Assembly: GCF_004337695.1 (NCBI RefSeq)
Contig: NZ_SJXJ01000004.1
Span: 62,001 to 126,000 of the forward strand
Direction: 5' to 3'
Origin: Tenacibaculum sp. M341
GTDB taxonomy: Bacteria; Bacteroidota; Bacteroidia; Flavobacteriales; Flavobacteriaceae
DNA length: 64,000 bases
Of the stretch, positions 16,277 through 24,500 are shown in pieces. The notes below the pieces were generated by a model. That model ran no database searches, was not told the origin of the DNA, and worked only from the letters and a program-made list of their open reading frames with translations. The translations under genes were made by a program, and so were the position numbers. The number at the start of each line of letters is the position of its first letter. The first letter of the stretch is position 1.

Positions 16277-17647
16277 TTAGTCTTTTTTATTTTCTAATTT
16301 ATCAAGTCTTTTCTGAATTTCTAATAATTTAGAATTTAATGTTTTTAACAATTCATTTTCTTTTTTTAAGTCTTCAATTTCTTCTTTTTGTGATTGTAAA
16401 CTTTTCTCTTGCTGAATTGTATATAGGGTTAACTCCTCGATTTTTTGTAATAATTTTGCATCCATTTCACCTAAATAGATACCATTTTGTGCTACTTCTT
16501 TAGCACTAGGAATATCTTTTAAATGACCTTTTTCTTTAATGTGATTTTCAACTTCTGTAAGTGTAGGTAGTTTGTAATCGTTGTAAAAAACAAAATCAGC
16601 CCAGTCTGTTTCTACTTTAATTTCTTTTGCTCTAATTTTTCCATTTACAGCTAATTTCCAATCACCGACATTTGTAGTTCCAATACCTAATGCCCCACCA
16701 AAAGAAGACATTTGCCCATTACCTCTTAAATTTGTCTTAGATCCAAGAGAGAAAAAACCATACTGCCCAGCAGTATTATTAGCTAAATGCATGTATATTT
16801 TTTGAGTATTACCTGATTCAGAAATTACTAATGCTTTATCTTTATTAGGATCTGTTTTTTGACGAATTTCTAATGGCGCTTCAGGGTTTGTAATTCCAAT
16901 ACCTAAATCACCACCAAAAGAAGAAACTTGACCGTTACCTCGTAAATTGGTTTTACTTCCTAATGAGAAAAAACCATACTGCCCAGCAGTATTATTAGCT
17001 AAATGCATGTATATTTTTTGAGTATTACCTGATTCAGAAATTACTAATGCTCTATCTTTATTAGGATCAGTTTTTTGTCGAATTTCTAACGGAGCGTCAG
17101 GATTCGTAATTCCAATACCAAGATTACCATTTTCTAACATTTGCAATCCTTTGTTATTTGCATCAGTGCTAGAGAAAAGTTTGGATCCAGAAGGAAGGTT
17201 TATTAATCTTGGAGGGTTGCTTTTTAAAATGTTCTGACTGTTAGCTCCTGATACAGATGCAATTACTTTTCCATGAGACCAAGAGCTCTTCATTACTAGA
17301 TATATACCTATACTCCCACTGCTTTCTGAATATGCTTCAATATTAACATTATGCCATAAATTACCATGCCTGTTTGTTAAATAGCCTTTAAATCCACCTC
17401 TGTTTGCAAAGTACATCTCTTCTGTTTTTTTTGCAGAACTAAAAAAAGAACCTCCTATTAATTTTACAGTTAGTATTTCACCTGAAGCGGAATTAGAAAT
17501 AGGTAATTCTGCAAACTTATAGTAGTAAGTGTTTTCATTTGGACCACGAGAACCAGGATCAAAATTATAATCTTCTTGTGCATAAATTACATCTACAATA
17601 GATAAAAAGATCACAGCAACAAATGCAATTTTAAATTGTAATTTCAT
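16277..17647 (-). CDS. Secreted fibre-like protein with internal repeat and C-terminal coiled coil
   Basis: A 456-residue exported protein; the ATG at 17647 gives a clean signal peptide (MKLQFKIAFVAVIFLSI..., ending near YAQ), while an upstream GTG at 17680 lies inside a hairpin. The middle has two near-identical 72-residue repeats beginning LGIGITNP, followed by a half unit LGIGTTN, the pattern of trimeric fibre-like proteins. The C-terminus contains DWADFVFYNDYKLPTL, a module widespread at the ends of flavobacterial secreted proteins, and then a heptad coiled coil. Probably surface-associated. Its C-terminal module is identical at DNA level over 110 bases to the neighbouring paralogue, indicating recent duplication or gene conversion. 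Confidence 0.78.
   Translation of the reverse strand: MKLQFKIAFVAVIFLSIVDVIYAQEDYNFDPGSRGPNENTYYYKFAELPISNSASGEILTVKLIGGSFFSSAKKTEEMYFANRGGFKGYLTNRHGNLWHNVNIEAYSESSGSIGIYLVMKSSWSHGKVIASVSGANSQNILKSNPPRLINLPSGSKLFSSTDANNKGLQMLENGNLGIGITNPDAPLEIRQKTDPNKDRALVISESGNTQKIYMHLANNTAGQYGFFSLGSKTNLRGNGQVSSFGGDLGIGITNPEAPLEIRQKTDPNKDKALVISESGNTQKIYMHLANNTAGQYGFFSLGSKTNLRGNGQMSSFGGALGIGTTNVGDWKLAVNGKIRAKEIKVETDWADFVFYNDYKLPTLTEVENHIKEKGHLKDIPSAKEVAQNGIYLGEMDAKLLQKIEELTLYTIQQEKSLQSQKEEIEDLKKENELLKTLNSKLLEIQKRLDKLENKKD
16458..16567. repeat. 110-bp perfect dispersed repeat, copy 1
   Basis: Identical, base for base, to 17902-18011. It encodes the conserved part of the C-terminal module (around TLTEVENHIKEKGHLKD). 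Flanking sequence diverges to scattered substitutions, many synonymous. Confidence 0.88.
16680..17111. repeat. Tandem repeat, two 216-bp units in frame
   Basis: Units begin at CCAATACC at 16680 and 16896, with the next CCAATACC at 17112, giving an exact 216-base period (72 codons). The centre of the units is identical over some 85 bases; the edges have diverged. Confidence 0.9.
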
Positions 17648-17678
17648 AATAATTTGTGTTTTCAATTTTTTTAAAAGC

Positions 17679-17711
17679 ACAAAGGAACAAAAAATATTTT
17701 TGTTCCTTTGT
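17679..17711 (-). terminator. Hairpin between the fibre-like paralogues
   Basis: ACAAAGGAACAAAAA pairs with TTTTTGTTCCTTTGT. It can terminate transcription from the 17742-19121 gene and also sits just upstream of the next start codon, where an equivalent hairpin with different but still paired bases precedes the paralogue (19155-19190). Confidence 0.65.
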
Positions 17712-17741
17712 ATATAATCGTTTTTAAAATAGTGTTTTAAA

Positions 17742-19121
17742 TTATTTTTTGTCTTTTAAAAGTTGAGAAACTAATTTTTTCAAAGTTTCAACTTCTTTCT
17801 CTAGTTTCTCAGTCTTCGTTTTTTCAGCTTCTAAAGTTTTAATCTTTTTCTCTTGCTGAATAGTATACAGAGTTAATTCTTCTATTTTCTGTAATAATTT
17901 AGCATCCATTTCACCTAAATAGATACCATTTTGTGCTACTTCTTTAGCACTAGGAATATCTTTTAAATGACCTTTTTCTTTAATGTGATTTTCAACTTCT
18001 GTAAGTGTAGGAAGTTTGTAATCGTTGTAAAAAACGAAATCAGCCCAATCGGTTAAGTTTAAATCAACACGAATTTCTTTGGTATGAATTTTACCATTTA
18101 CAGCTAGTTTAGCAGTTGGTTTTATGGTACCTATACCCACGTTACCTGAGTTAGATACTGTAAAGTTATACTTAGAATTAGTTATATCATAAATACTAAA
18201 ACCATTAGTATTAGCTCCAACTTGCCAATTCAACAAATTAGTACCATTAGGATAAAACTGAATCCAAGAGTGTTTCCCATTTGCTCCTTGTAATTTTAAC
18301 TGATGGTGGTTAGAACTACTTACAATGTGTAAAGGATTAGAAGGTGTAGTAACCCCAATCCCCACATTACCATTACCCTTCACAATCATTTTGGTTGATA
18401 AACCTAAGTTGTCTGCTCTATAAGAACTGGAAGTAGTAGCAAATCGAATCTCTGATGATGATCTAATCCCTCCACCTCGACTACTCTTATTTCTGTAGAA
18501 TTGTATATTGGCTTCTGCACCTCCGTTGTTATCTGTGAACTTTTGGTATATTTTACTCCCTTTTTGTTCTACATTACCAGAAGCAAGATATAAGTCAGAA
18601 AACTTGGTATCGCCGCCATAAATAGATGTTAACACTTTTCCTGTACCAGTTTTAGTACTACTCTCATGAGTTCCAAAGTTTGTATTATGTTGATGAACGG
18701 TTTGAGTTGGTGCAACGCCTGTAGGTAGAGTAACTATGTTTATTTCACTACTCAATGCTTCAATTGTAAAGTAATACCTTCCTGCATTTGGACTTGTAGT
18801 TTTATAAGACATAAAATAACTCCCGTTATTATCGCTCTCAATTTTTATGGTTCCTTGAGTATATCCTCCTGATGTTGTTTTAACAAATATATCCTTATGA
18901 TGGTTTACTAAAATTTCTGCTGTAAAATTACCAACATGATTACCAGTATGACTAGTTGCAGAAATTTTAACATTAGAAGCTAATTGACGACTTTTTGTTG
19001 TTATTTGGTAGACCTTAACATAACTATTAGCTATTGGCACATTAAAATTTTTAGATACTATTTGAGCATTTAAAATAAGAGTCACTCCCATTAAAGCAAA
19101 AAATGCAATTTTTAATTTCAT
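17742..19121 (-). CDS. Secreted fibre-like protein, paralogue of the downstream gene
   Basis: A 459-residue exported protein with signal peptide MKLKIAFFALMGVTLILNAQ. The N-terminal ~150 residues form a beta-rich region different from the neighbour; the middle has tail-fibre-like blocks (NVGIGVTTPSNPLHI, NVGIGTIKPTAKLAVNGKI), and the end has the same C-terminal module and a Lys/Glu-rich coiled coil. Likely trimeric and surface-exposed. Homologous genes in tandem with different N-terminal domains on a common C-terminus suggest modular exchange. Phage tail fibres use similar repeats, but no phage genes are nearby. Confidence 0.78.
   Translation of the reverse strand: MKLKIAFFALMGVTLILNAQIVSKNFNVPIANSYVKVYQITTKSRQLASNVKISATSHTGNHVGNFTAEILVNHHKDIFVKTTSGGYTQGTIKIESDNNGSYFMSYKTTSPNAGRYYFTIEALSSEINIVTLPTGVAPTQTVHQHNTNFGTHESSTKTGTGKVLTSIYGGDTKFSDLYLASGNVEQKGSKIYQKFTDNNGGAEANIQFYRNKSSRGGGIRSSSEIRFATTSSSYRADNLGLSTKMIVKGNGNVGIGVTTPSNPLHIVSSSNHHQLKLQGANGKHSWIQFYPNGTNLLNWQVGANTNGFSIYDITNSKYNFTVSNSGNVGIGTIKPTAKLAVNGKIHTKEIRVDLNLTDWADFVFYNDYKLPTLTEVENHIKEKGHLKDIPSAKEVAQNGIYLGEMDAKLLQKIEELTLYTIQQEKKIKTLEAEKTKTEKLEKEVETLKKLVSQLLKDKK
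17902..18011. repeat. 110-bp perfect dispersed repeat, copy 2
   Basis: Second copy of the segment at 16458-16567, in the same orientation 1,444 bases away, inside the paralogous gene. Confidence 0.88.
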
Positions 19122-19154
19122 AATAATTTAAGGTTTAATTTTTTTAAGAAGCGC

Positions 19155-19190
19155 AAAGGTGCAAAAAAATAAATTATTTTTTGCACCTTT
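19155..19190 (-). terminator. Hairpin after the PurF-like gene and before the fibre-like gene
   Basis: AAAGGTGCAAAAAAATAA pairs with TTATTTTTTGCACCTTT (one-base slip). It lies 73 bases downstream of the PurF-like stop and 34 bases upstream of the next start, matching the position of the 17679-17711 hairpin. Confidence 0.65.
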
Positions 19191-19262
19191 TATACTATAG
19201 TTCTAAAAAAGAATCTTTTAGATTAAAGAAGTAAAGAAAAATCTCAATACTAATATCTAACA

Positions 19263-21164
19263 CTAATAAGCTCTTTTATTATTTCCTTCGTAAAAATTAA
19301 TAAAAGCTTGGTTAACTACTCTATGACCACCGTTTGTAGGGTAATCACCAGTAAAATACCAATCACCTTTGTTTTTTGGACAAGAATTATGTAACCCTTC
19401 AACAGTTTGATAGATAATTTCAACTTCAGCGTTTACTTCTTCAGTCTTTAACATTTCGCCAATTTTCTTAGAGATTTCTTCATCTGTAAATGGAGCGTAA
19501 ATTTCTTTTACAAAATTAATAATGTTATCGTTATTTTCAATCAACTGCTGTTCTTTACACTTCTTGTAAACTTCGTCAACAATATGATACTGATCAGTTT
19601 CTTTTAACAATGCTAAAGCAGCTTTAAAAGCAATAAAATCACCAATTCTAGCCATGTCAATACCATAACAATCAGGATATCTAATTTGAGGAGCAGAAGA
19701 TACAACCACTATTTTCTTCGGAGATAGTCTATCTAAAATTTTGATAATACTTTTCTTTAAAGTAGTTCCTCTAACAATACTATCATCAATAATTACTAAA
19801 TTATCAGTAGGTTTTACAACTCCGTAAGTAACATCATATACATGTGCCACTAAATCATCACGACTGCTATCATCGGTAATGAAAGTTCTTAGTTTAGCAT
19901 CTTTAATAGCTATTTTTTCAAATCTTGGTCTTTGCGATAAGATTTCAGTAACTCTTTCTGCTGATAATTTACCATTTCCAGCTAAAATATCTGCTGTTTT
20001 TTGCTGGTTCAATACATCTTCAGCAGCCTCCATCATTCCGTAATAAGAAGTTTCAGCAGTATTTGGTATGTAAGTAAAAACAGTATTAGCAATATCATCA
20101 TCAATAGCTTTTAATACCTCAGGAAAAACATATTTTCCTAAATTTTTACGCTCTTGATAAATATCAGCATCACTACCTCTAGAAAAATAAATTCTTTCAA
20201 AAGAACATGATAATTTCTCTCTTTTCTTAAGAACTCTCTCTACAGATGTTGTTCCGTTTTTCTTTATAATTAAAGCTTTCCCTCTAGGAACTTCTTTAAT
20301 TTCATCAATAGGTACATTAAATGTAGTTTGAATAACCGGACGTTCAGAAGCAACTACTACTACTTCGTCGTCTTTATACCAAAAGGCAGGACGAATTCCT
20401 GAAGGATCTCTTAAAACAAAAGCATCACCATGACCTAATAAACCAGCCATTGCATAACCTCCATCCCAATTTCTTGAAGAACGTTTTAAAATGCGTTGAA
20501 CATCTAAATGCTCTTCTATAAACGGAGAAGCTTGTTTTTTGTTAAAACCAGCTGCTTTTGCTTTTTTGTAAGTATCGGCAACTTCATCTTCTAAGAAATG
20601 ACCGATTTTTTCCATAACAGTTACTGTATCAGTAGCTTCTTTTGGATGTTGCCCTAAGGTGATTAATTCTTTCATTAATTCACCAGAATTTGTCATGTTA
20701 AAATTACCAGCAACAATTAAGTTTTTATGTTTCCAGTTACTTTGACGTAAAAAAGGGTGTACATTTTCAATGCTATTACCACCAAAAGTACCATAACGAA
20801 CATGACCTAAAAACAAGTTACCGATGTAAGGCATATTTTCTTCTTGCCAAGCAACATCATTAATTTTATCTTCATTTTTCTCGAAAATATCATTAATTCT
20901 GTTGTTAATTTGACCAAAAATATCTTGAATAGGTTGTGTTTTGTTTGATCTAATTCTGCTAATATATCTAGTGCCAGGGTCTACATTAAATTTTATACTA
21001 GCTAAACCTGCACCATCTTGACCTCTATTATGTTGCTTTTCCATAAGTAAGTACAACTTATTTAATCCGTAAAAAGCAGTACCATACTTTTTCTTGTAAT
21101 AATCTAGAGGTTTTAACAATCTTACAAGTGCTATACCACACTCATGTTTTAACTCGTCACTCAT
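19263..21164 (-). CDS. PurF-like amidophosphoribosyltransferase family protein
   Basis: A 633-residue protein with an N-terminal glutamine amidotransferase (Ntn) domain, catalytic Cys near residue 9 in HECGIALV after a short propeptide, then RGQDGAGL and GHVRYGTFG, and a C-terminal phosphoribosyltransferase domain with PRPP loop VIIDDSIVRGTTL. PurF makes phosphoribosylamine from PRPP and glutamine, the first step of purine synthesis. It is longer than E. coli PurF (505) with insertions, a type found in flavobacteria beside a normal PurF, so it may be a divergent paralogue. The ATG at 21164 is preferred; the upstream TTG would overlap the preceding terminator. Confidence 0.85.
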   Translation of the reverse strand: MSDELKHECGIALVRLLKPLDYYKKKYGTAFYGLNKLYLLMEKQHNRGQDGAGLASIKFNVDPGTRYISRIRSNKTQPIQDIFGQINNRINDIFEKNEDKINDVAWQEENMPYIGNLFLGHVRYGTFGGNSIENVHPFLRQSNWKHKNLIVAGNFNMTNSGELMKELITLGQHPKEATDTVTVMEKIGHFLEDEVADTYKKAKAAGFNKKQASPFIEEHLDVQRILKRSSRNWDGGYAMAGLLGHGDAFVLRDPSGIRPAFWYKDDEVVVVASERPVIQTTFNVPIDEIKEVPRGKALIIKKNGTTSVERVLKKREKLSCSFERIYFSRGSDADIYQERKNLGKYVFPEVLKAIDDDIANTVFTYIPNTAETSYYGMMEAAEDVLNQQKTADILAGNGKLSAERVTEILSQRPRFEKIAIKDAKLRTFITDDSSRDDLVAHVYDVTYGVVKPTDNLVIIDDSIVRGTTLKKSIIKILDRLSPKKIVVVSSAPQIRYPDCYGIDMARIGDFIAFKAALALLKETDQYHIVDEVYKKCKEQQLIENNDNIINFVKEIYAPFTDEEISKKIGEMLKTEEVNAEVEIIYQTVEGLHNSCPKNKGDWYFTGDYPTNGGHRVVNQAFINFYEGNNKRAY

Positions 21165-21197
21165 TCTTTGTTTCCTTGTTGTGTTGTTTTTATGTAT

Positions 21198-21222
21198 AAA
21201 AAAACCGCGCAAAAAAGCGCGG
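21198..21222 (-). terminator. Terminator after the PfkB kinase gene
   Basis: CCGCGC (21205-21210) and GCGCGG (21217-21222) form a GC-rich stem; on the minus strand seven T follow (A-run 21198-21204). It lies just before the PurF-like start and may attenuate read-through. Confidence 0.85.
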
Positions 21223-21230
21223 ATTTTGTG

Positions 21231-22157
21231 TTATGCTAACTCTATGTCGAATTGTGTTAGTTGTTTAAATAAGTTCAAGCGAGTTTGAACTTCTTCTTTG
21301 GTTAAATCTTCCATTCTATGAGTACCAAACTTTTCTACACAAAAAGAAGCCAAGTTTGAACCATAAATGATAGCATTTTTCATGTTTTCAAATGAATAGT
21401 TTTCTGTTTTAGCTAAATAACCACAGAAACCACCAGCAAAAGTATCACCAGCACCAGTCGGATCAAAAACTTCAGCTAAAGGAAGTGCAGGTGCAAAAAA
21501 CATATTATCATCATTAAATAATAAAGCTCCGTGCTCTCCTTTTTTAATCACTACATATTTAGGTCCCATTTCATGAATCTTTTTAGCAGCATTTACTAAA
21601 GAATATTCTCCACTTAACTGACGAGCTTCTTCGTCATTAATAGTAATCACATCAATTCTTTTTAAAACTTCATGTAAATCAGCTAAAGCAATATCCATCC
21701 AAAAATTCATAGTATCTAAAACTACTAATTTTGGACGCTCATTCATTTGATCTAATACAGATGCTTGAGTTAATGGGTGTAAGTTACCTAACATTACTAC
21801 TTCAGCATCTTTAAAAGAATCTGGTACTACTGGAGTAAAAGTTTCTAATACATTTAATTCAGTAATTAAAGTATCTCTAGAGTTCATATCATTATGATAT
21901 TTTCCACTCCAGAAAAAAGTTTTACCATCTTTTACAATTTCAATTCCAGAAGTATCAATTCCTTTTGCTTCCATCATATCAATGTATGACTGAGAAAAGT
22001 CACCTCCAACAACAGATACAACTCCTGTTTTTACACCAAATTGAGATGCTGCCAAACCAACATAAGTTCCTGAACCACCTAAAATTTTATCTGTTTTTCC
22101 AAATGGAGTTTCAATTGCATCATAAGCAACAGTTCCTACTGCTAATAATTTATTCAT
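21231..22157 (-). CDS. PfkB-family sugar/nucleoside kinase
   Basis: A ribokinase-fold kinase of 308 residues starting at the ATG at 22157. N-terminal GGSGTYVGLAASQFG and C-terminal DPTGAGDTFAGGF (catalytic Asp in GAGD) are the two PfkB signatures. Substrate could be a nucleoside such as adenosine or a sugar; its place upstream of the PurF-like gene on the same strand hints at nucleoside or ribose metabolism, although a strong terminator lies between them. The divergent neighbour is sufE. Confidence 0.88.
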   Translation of the reverse strand: MNKLLAVGTVAYDAIETPFGKTDKILGGSGTYVGLAASQFGVKTGVVSVVGGDFSQSYIDMMEAKGIDTSGIEIVKDGKTFFWSGKYHNDMNSRDTLITELNVLETFTPVVPDSFKDAEVVMLGNLHPLTQASVLDQMNERPKLVVLDTMNFWMDIALADLHEVLKRIDVITINDEEARQLSGEYSLVNAAKKIHEMGPKYVVIKKGEHGALLFNDDNMFFAPALPLAEVFDPTGAGDTFAGGFCGYLAKTENYSFENMKNAIIYGSNLASFCVEKFGTHRMEDLTKEEVQTRLNLFKQLTQFDIELA

Positions 22158-22236
22158 TTTAAAATTTTCTTTAGTTAACACGAAAAGCGAATGACTTACC
22201 TTTATTCGTGATGACGTTTATCTTAATTTTTATCAG

Positions 22237-22244
22237 TATTTTTG
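22237..22244 (+). promoter_or_regulatory. -7 box (TATTTTTG) for sufE
   Basis: Perfect TAnnTTTG, 51 bases before the sufE ATG. It is one arm of a 10-bp inverted repeat with the minus-strand box at 22278-22285. Confidence 0.42.
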
Positions 22245-22277
22245 CATATTCAAATGCACAAAATAAATTATAAAGTG

Positions 22278-22285
22278 CAAAAATA
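22278..22285 (-). promoter_or_regulatory. -7 box (TATTTTTG) for the PfkB gene
   Basis: Minus-strand TATTTTTG (plus-strand CAAAAATA). Transcripts from here run left through the sufE promoter, so the two leaders would overlap. Confidence 0.38.
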
Positions 22286-22295
22286 GTTCTAAAAA

Positions 22296-22721
22296 ATGAC
22301 TATCAAAGAAATACAAGAAGAAATTATTGATGAGTTTTCAATGTTTGAGGACTGGATGGAGCGTTATGAGTATATTATAGACTTAGGAAAATCACTTCCA
22401 TTAATTTCTGAAAATTATAAATTAGACGAGAATTTAATTAAGGGTTGTCAATCTAAAGTATGGATGCACTCTGAGGTTGAGGCTGATAAAGTTGTTTTTA
22501 CTGCTGATAGTGATGCGATTTTAACGAAAGGGATTGTAGCGTTATTATTACGTGTTTTTTCCGACCAAACACCAAAAGATATTATAGATGCTGATACCAA
22601 TTTTATAGATGAAATTGGTTTAAAAGAACATTTAAGTCCAACACGTGCAAATGGATTGGTATCTATGGTAAAGCAAATTAAAATGTATGCTATTGCGCAA
22701 CAGTCGAAATTGACAAATTAA
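22296..22721 (+). CDS. sufE: Cysteine desulfuration protein SufE
   Basis: Accepts persulfide sulfur from SufS and passes it to the SufB scaffold in iron-sulfur cluster assembly. The 141-residue length and the acceptor Cys51 in IKGCQSKVWMHSE are typical. It starts a run of three tightly spaced genes (12 bases and 1 base gaps) with a SufT-like and a DUF2480 gene, which in flavobacteria follow the main suf genes. Confidence 0.94.
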   Translation: MTIKEIQEEIIDEFSMFEDWMERYEYIIDLGKSLPLISENYKLDENLIKGCQSKVWMHSEVEADKVVFTADSDAILTKGIVALLLRVFSDQTPKDIIDADTNFIDEIGLKEHLSPTRANGLVSMVKQIKMYAIAQQSKLTN

Positions 22722-22733
22722 TTAAGAAGAACA

Positions 22734-23054
22734 ATGACAGAAGAAAAGTTAGAAGAATTAGGAGATAAGATCGTTCGTGTTTTAAAAACTATTTTCGATC
22801 CGGAAATTCCTGTAGATATATATGAATTAGGTTTAATTTATGATGTTTTTATATCTGAGGAATACAATGCCAAAATATTAATGACTTTAACATCACCAAA
22901 TTGTCCTGTAGCAGAAACATTACCAGTAGAGGTAGAGGATAAGGTGAAAACATTAAAGGAAATTAATGATTGTGAAGTAGAAATTACTTTTGATCCTACT
23001 TGGACACAAGAAATGATGAGTGAAGAGGCAAAATTAGAATTAGGAATGCTTTAA
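22734..23054 (+). CDS. SufT-like MIP18/DUF59 iron-sulfur assembly protein
   Basis: A 106-residue DUF59 protein with FDPEIPVDIYELGLIYD near the N-terminus and the conserved Cys57 in TSPNCPVAE, followed by the VEITFDPTW block. Family members help mature iron-sulfur proteins. Its position between sufE and DUF2480 supports that role. Confidence 0.93.
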   Translation: MTEEKLEELGDKIVRVLKTIFDPEIPVDIYELGLIYDVFISEEYNAKILMTLTSPNCPVAETLPVEVEDKVKTLKEINDCEVEITFDPTWTQEMMSEEAKLELGML

Positions 23055-23055
23055 A

Positions 23056-23571
23056 ATGGCAGACGAAATTATAAATAGAGTAGCAAATAGCAAATTGGTA
23101 ACCTTAGATTTGGAAGAATTATATCCAAATGGTAACCGTGTAGTTTTAGATATTAAAGACTGGCTGTTTGAAGGTTTACTCTTACGCGAAAAAGATTTTA
23201 GAGAGCATGTTAAAAATCACGATTGGTCAAAGTATAATGATTGTTACGTAGCATTATCTTGTTCTACAGATGCAATTATTCCTTCTTGGGCCTACCTTTT
23301 AATAACAACTGAATTAGCTGCGTTTGCAAAGAAAGTTGTTATTGGAAATTTAGAATTGCTTGAAACAGTTATCTTTAACGAAATAATAAATGGTATGGAA
23401 ATTGATATTTATGCAGACAAACCAATAATAATTAAAGGTTGTAGCAATAAACCTATACCAGAAAGTGCATATATTTTTCTTATAGAAAAGCTTCAACCTG
23501 TAGTAAAAACTATTATGTATGGAGAAGCGTGTTCTACTGTGCCACTATTCAAGAAAAAAAGGAATAGCTAG
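23056..23571 (+). CDS. DUF2480 family protein
   Basis: A 171-residue cytosolic protein of the Bacteroidota-specific DUF2480 family, recognised from IINRVANSKLVTLDLEELYP at the N-terminus, DIKDWLFEGLLLREKDFR, and a C-terminal GCSNKPIPESAY. Its ATG follows the SufT-like stop after one base. The function is unknown; constant association with suf genes suggests a role in iron-sulfur assembly. A Cys pair (SCS near 76 and GCS near 137) could bind metal, which is speculative. Its last 53 bases overlap the next frame. Confidence 0.87.
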   Translation: MADEIINRVANSKLVTLDLEELYPNGNRVVLDIKDWLFEGLLLREKDFREHVKNHDWSKYNDCYVALSCSTDAIIPSWAYLLITTELAAFAKKVVIGNLELLETVIFNEIINGMEIDIYADKPIIIKGCSNKPIPESAYIFLIEKLQPVVKTIMYGEACSTVPLFKKKRNS

Positions 23572-24427
23572 TTATTCTAGTATTATTAAAGCTACAACAT
23601 TACTCTATTTATGTTGTAGTTTCTCTTCTTTTGCTCAAGAAGATGAAAAAAAGGATAGTATACCTAAAATTTGGAAAACTAACACTAAACTTACCTTTTT
23701 ATTAAATCAATCAACATTTTCAAACTGGATTGCAGGAGGAAGTAATTCCGTTGCAGGTAATCTTAATTTAAACTACGAGTTCAATTACAATAAAGATAAT
23801 TGGAATTGGGATAATAAAGTAACTTCAGGCTTCGGTTTAAGTTATGTTGATGAACAAGGAACAAGAAAAACCGATGATAGATTTGAATACAATTCTATAT
23901 TGAGTTACAAATCAAAAAATGATTGGTTCTTTTCATTTTACGATAATTTAAAAACTCAATACACAAAAGGTTATGATTATAGTAAAACGCCCAAAGAAGA
24001 AGTGTCAAACTTTTTCTCACCTGCGTATTTAAGTTTTGGACCAGGTTTTTTATGGAAAAAATCAAAAACTAAATATGTAAACATTGCTCCGTCTTCATCA
24101 AGATTCACTTTTGTTTCCGATACTTTTTCTGGAAAATATGGAGTAGATGAAGGAAGAAATAGCAGCTTTAGCCTAGGTTTTAATCTATCTTCTTATTACA
24201 AATTTACGCTAGCTAAAGATGTTGAAATGGAAAATACGTTAGCATTATATTCTGACTATCTAGATAAGCCTCAGAATGTTGATGTAGATTATCAGTTAAA
24301 TTTTCTTTTAAAAATCAATAAGCACTTATCTACTAACCTAGGTTTTCACACTATTGTAGATGATAATGCATCTAGTAAAATACAATTCAGACAATTATTT
24401 GGATTAGGGGTAAATTATATTATTTAA
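23519..24427 (+). CDS. DUF3078 outer-membrane beta-barrel-like protein
   Basis: An exported protein recognised as DUF3078 from LTFLLNQSTFSNWIAGGSNS and many alternating beta strands to the C-terminal aromatic-rich end. The only ATG in frame is at 23519, inside the DUF2480 gene; it gives a signal peptide with a long basic n-region, hydrophobic core TTLLYLCCSFSSFA and cleavage near AQ. A later non-ATG start is possible because the overlap is unusual. It probably forms or folds against an outer-membrane barrel; role unknown. Confidence 0.78.
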   Translation: MEKRVLLCHYSRKKGIASYSSIIKATTLLYLCCSFSSFAQEDEKKDSIPKIWKTNTKLTFLLNQSTFSNWIAGGSNSVAGNLNLNYEFNYNKDNWNWDNKVTSGFGLSYVDEQGTRKTDDRFEYNSILSYKSKNDWFFSFYDNLKTQYTKGYDYSKTPKEEVSNFFSPAYLSFGPGFLWKKSKTKYVNIAPSSSRFTFVSDTFSGKYGVDEGRNSSFSLGFNLSSYYKFTLAKDVEMENTLALYSDYLDKPQNVDVDYQLNFLLKINKHLSTNLGFHTIVDDNASSKIQFRQLFGLGVNYII

Positions 24428-24442
24428 TGTGACTTTTTAGAA

Positions 24443-24450
24443 TTATTTTT
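24443..24450 (+). promoter_or_regulatory. -7 box (TATTTTTG) for the second DUF3078 gene
   Basis: Perfect TAnnTTTG 51 bases upstream of the ATG at 24501. Confidence 0.4.
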
Positions 24451-24500
24451 GTCTAACCTTTTACGAAAATGAATTTAATAAAAATCAAAAGATAAGAAAC

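Noticed and set aside
16680..17111. CRISPR-like repeat
   Set aside because: Units are 216 bp, in frame and contiguous without spacers.
16277..19121. Phage tail-fibre genes or prophage remnant
   Set aside because: No integrase, capsid, terminase or lysis genes are near. Both proteins have signal peptides and the C-terminal module is common in flavobacterial secreted proteins.
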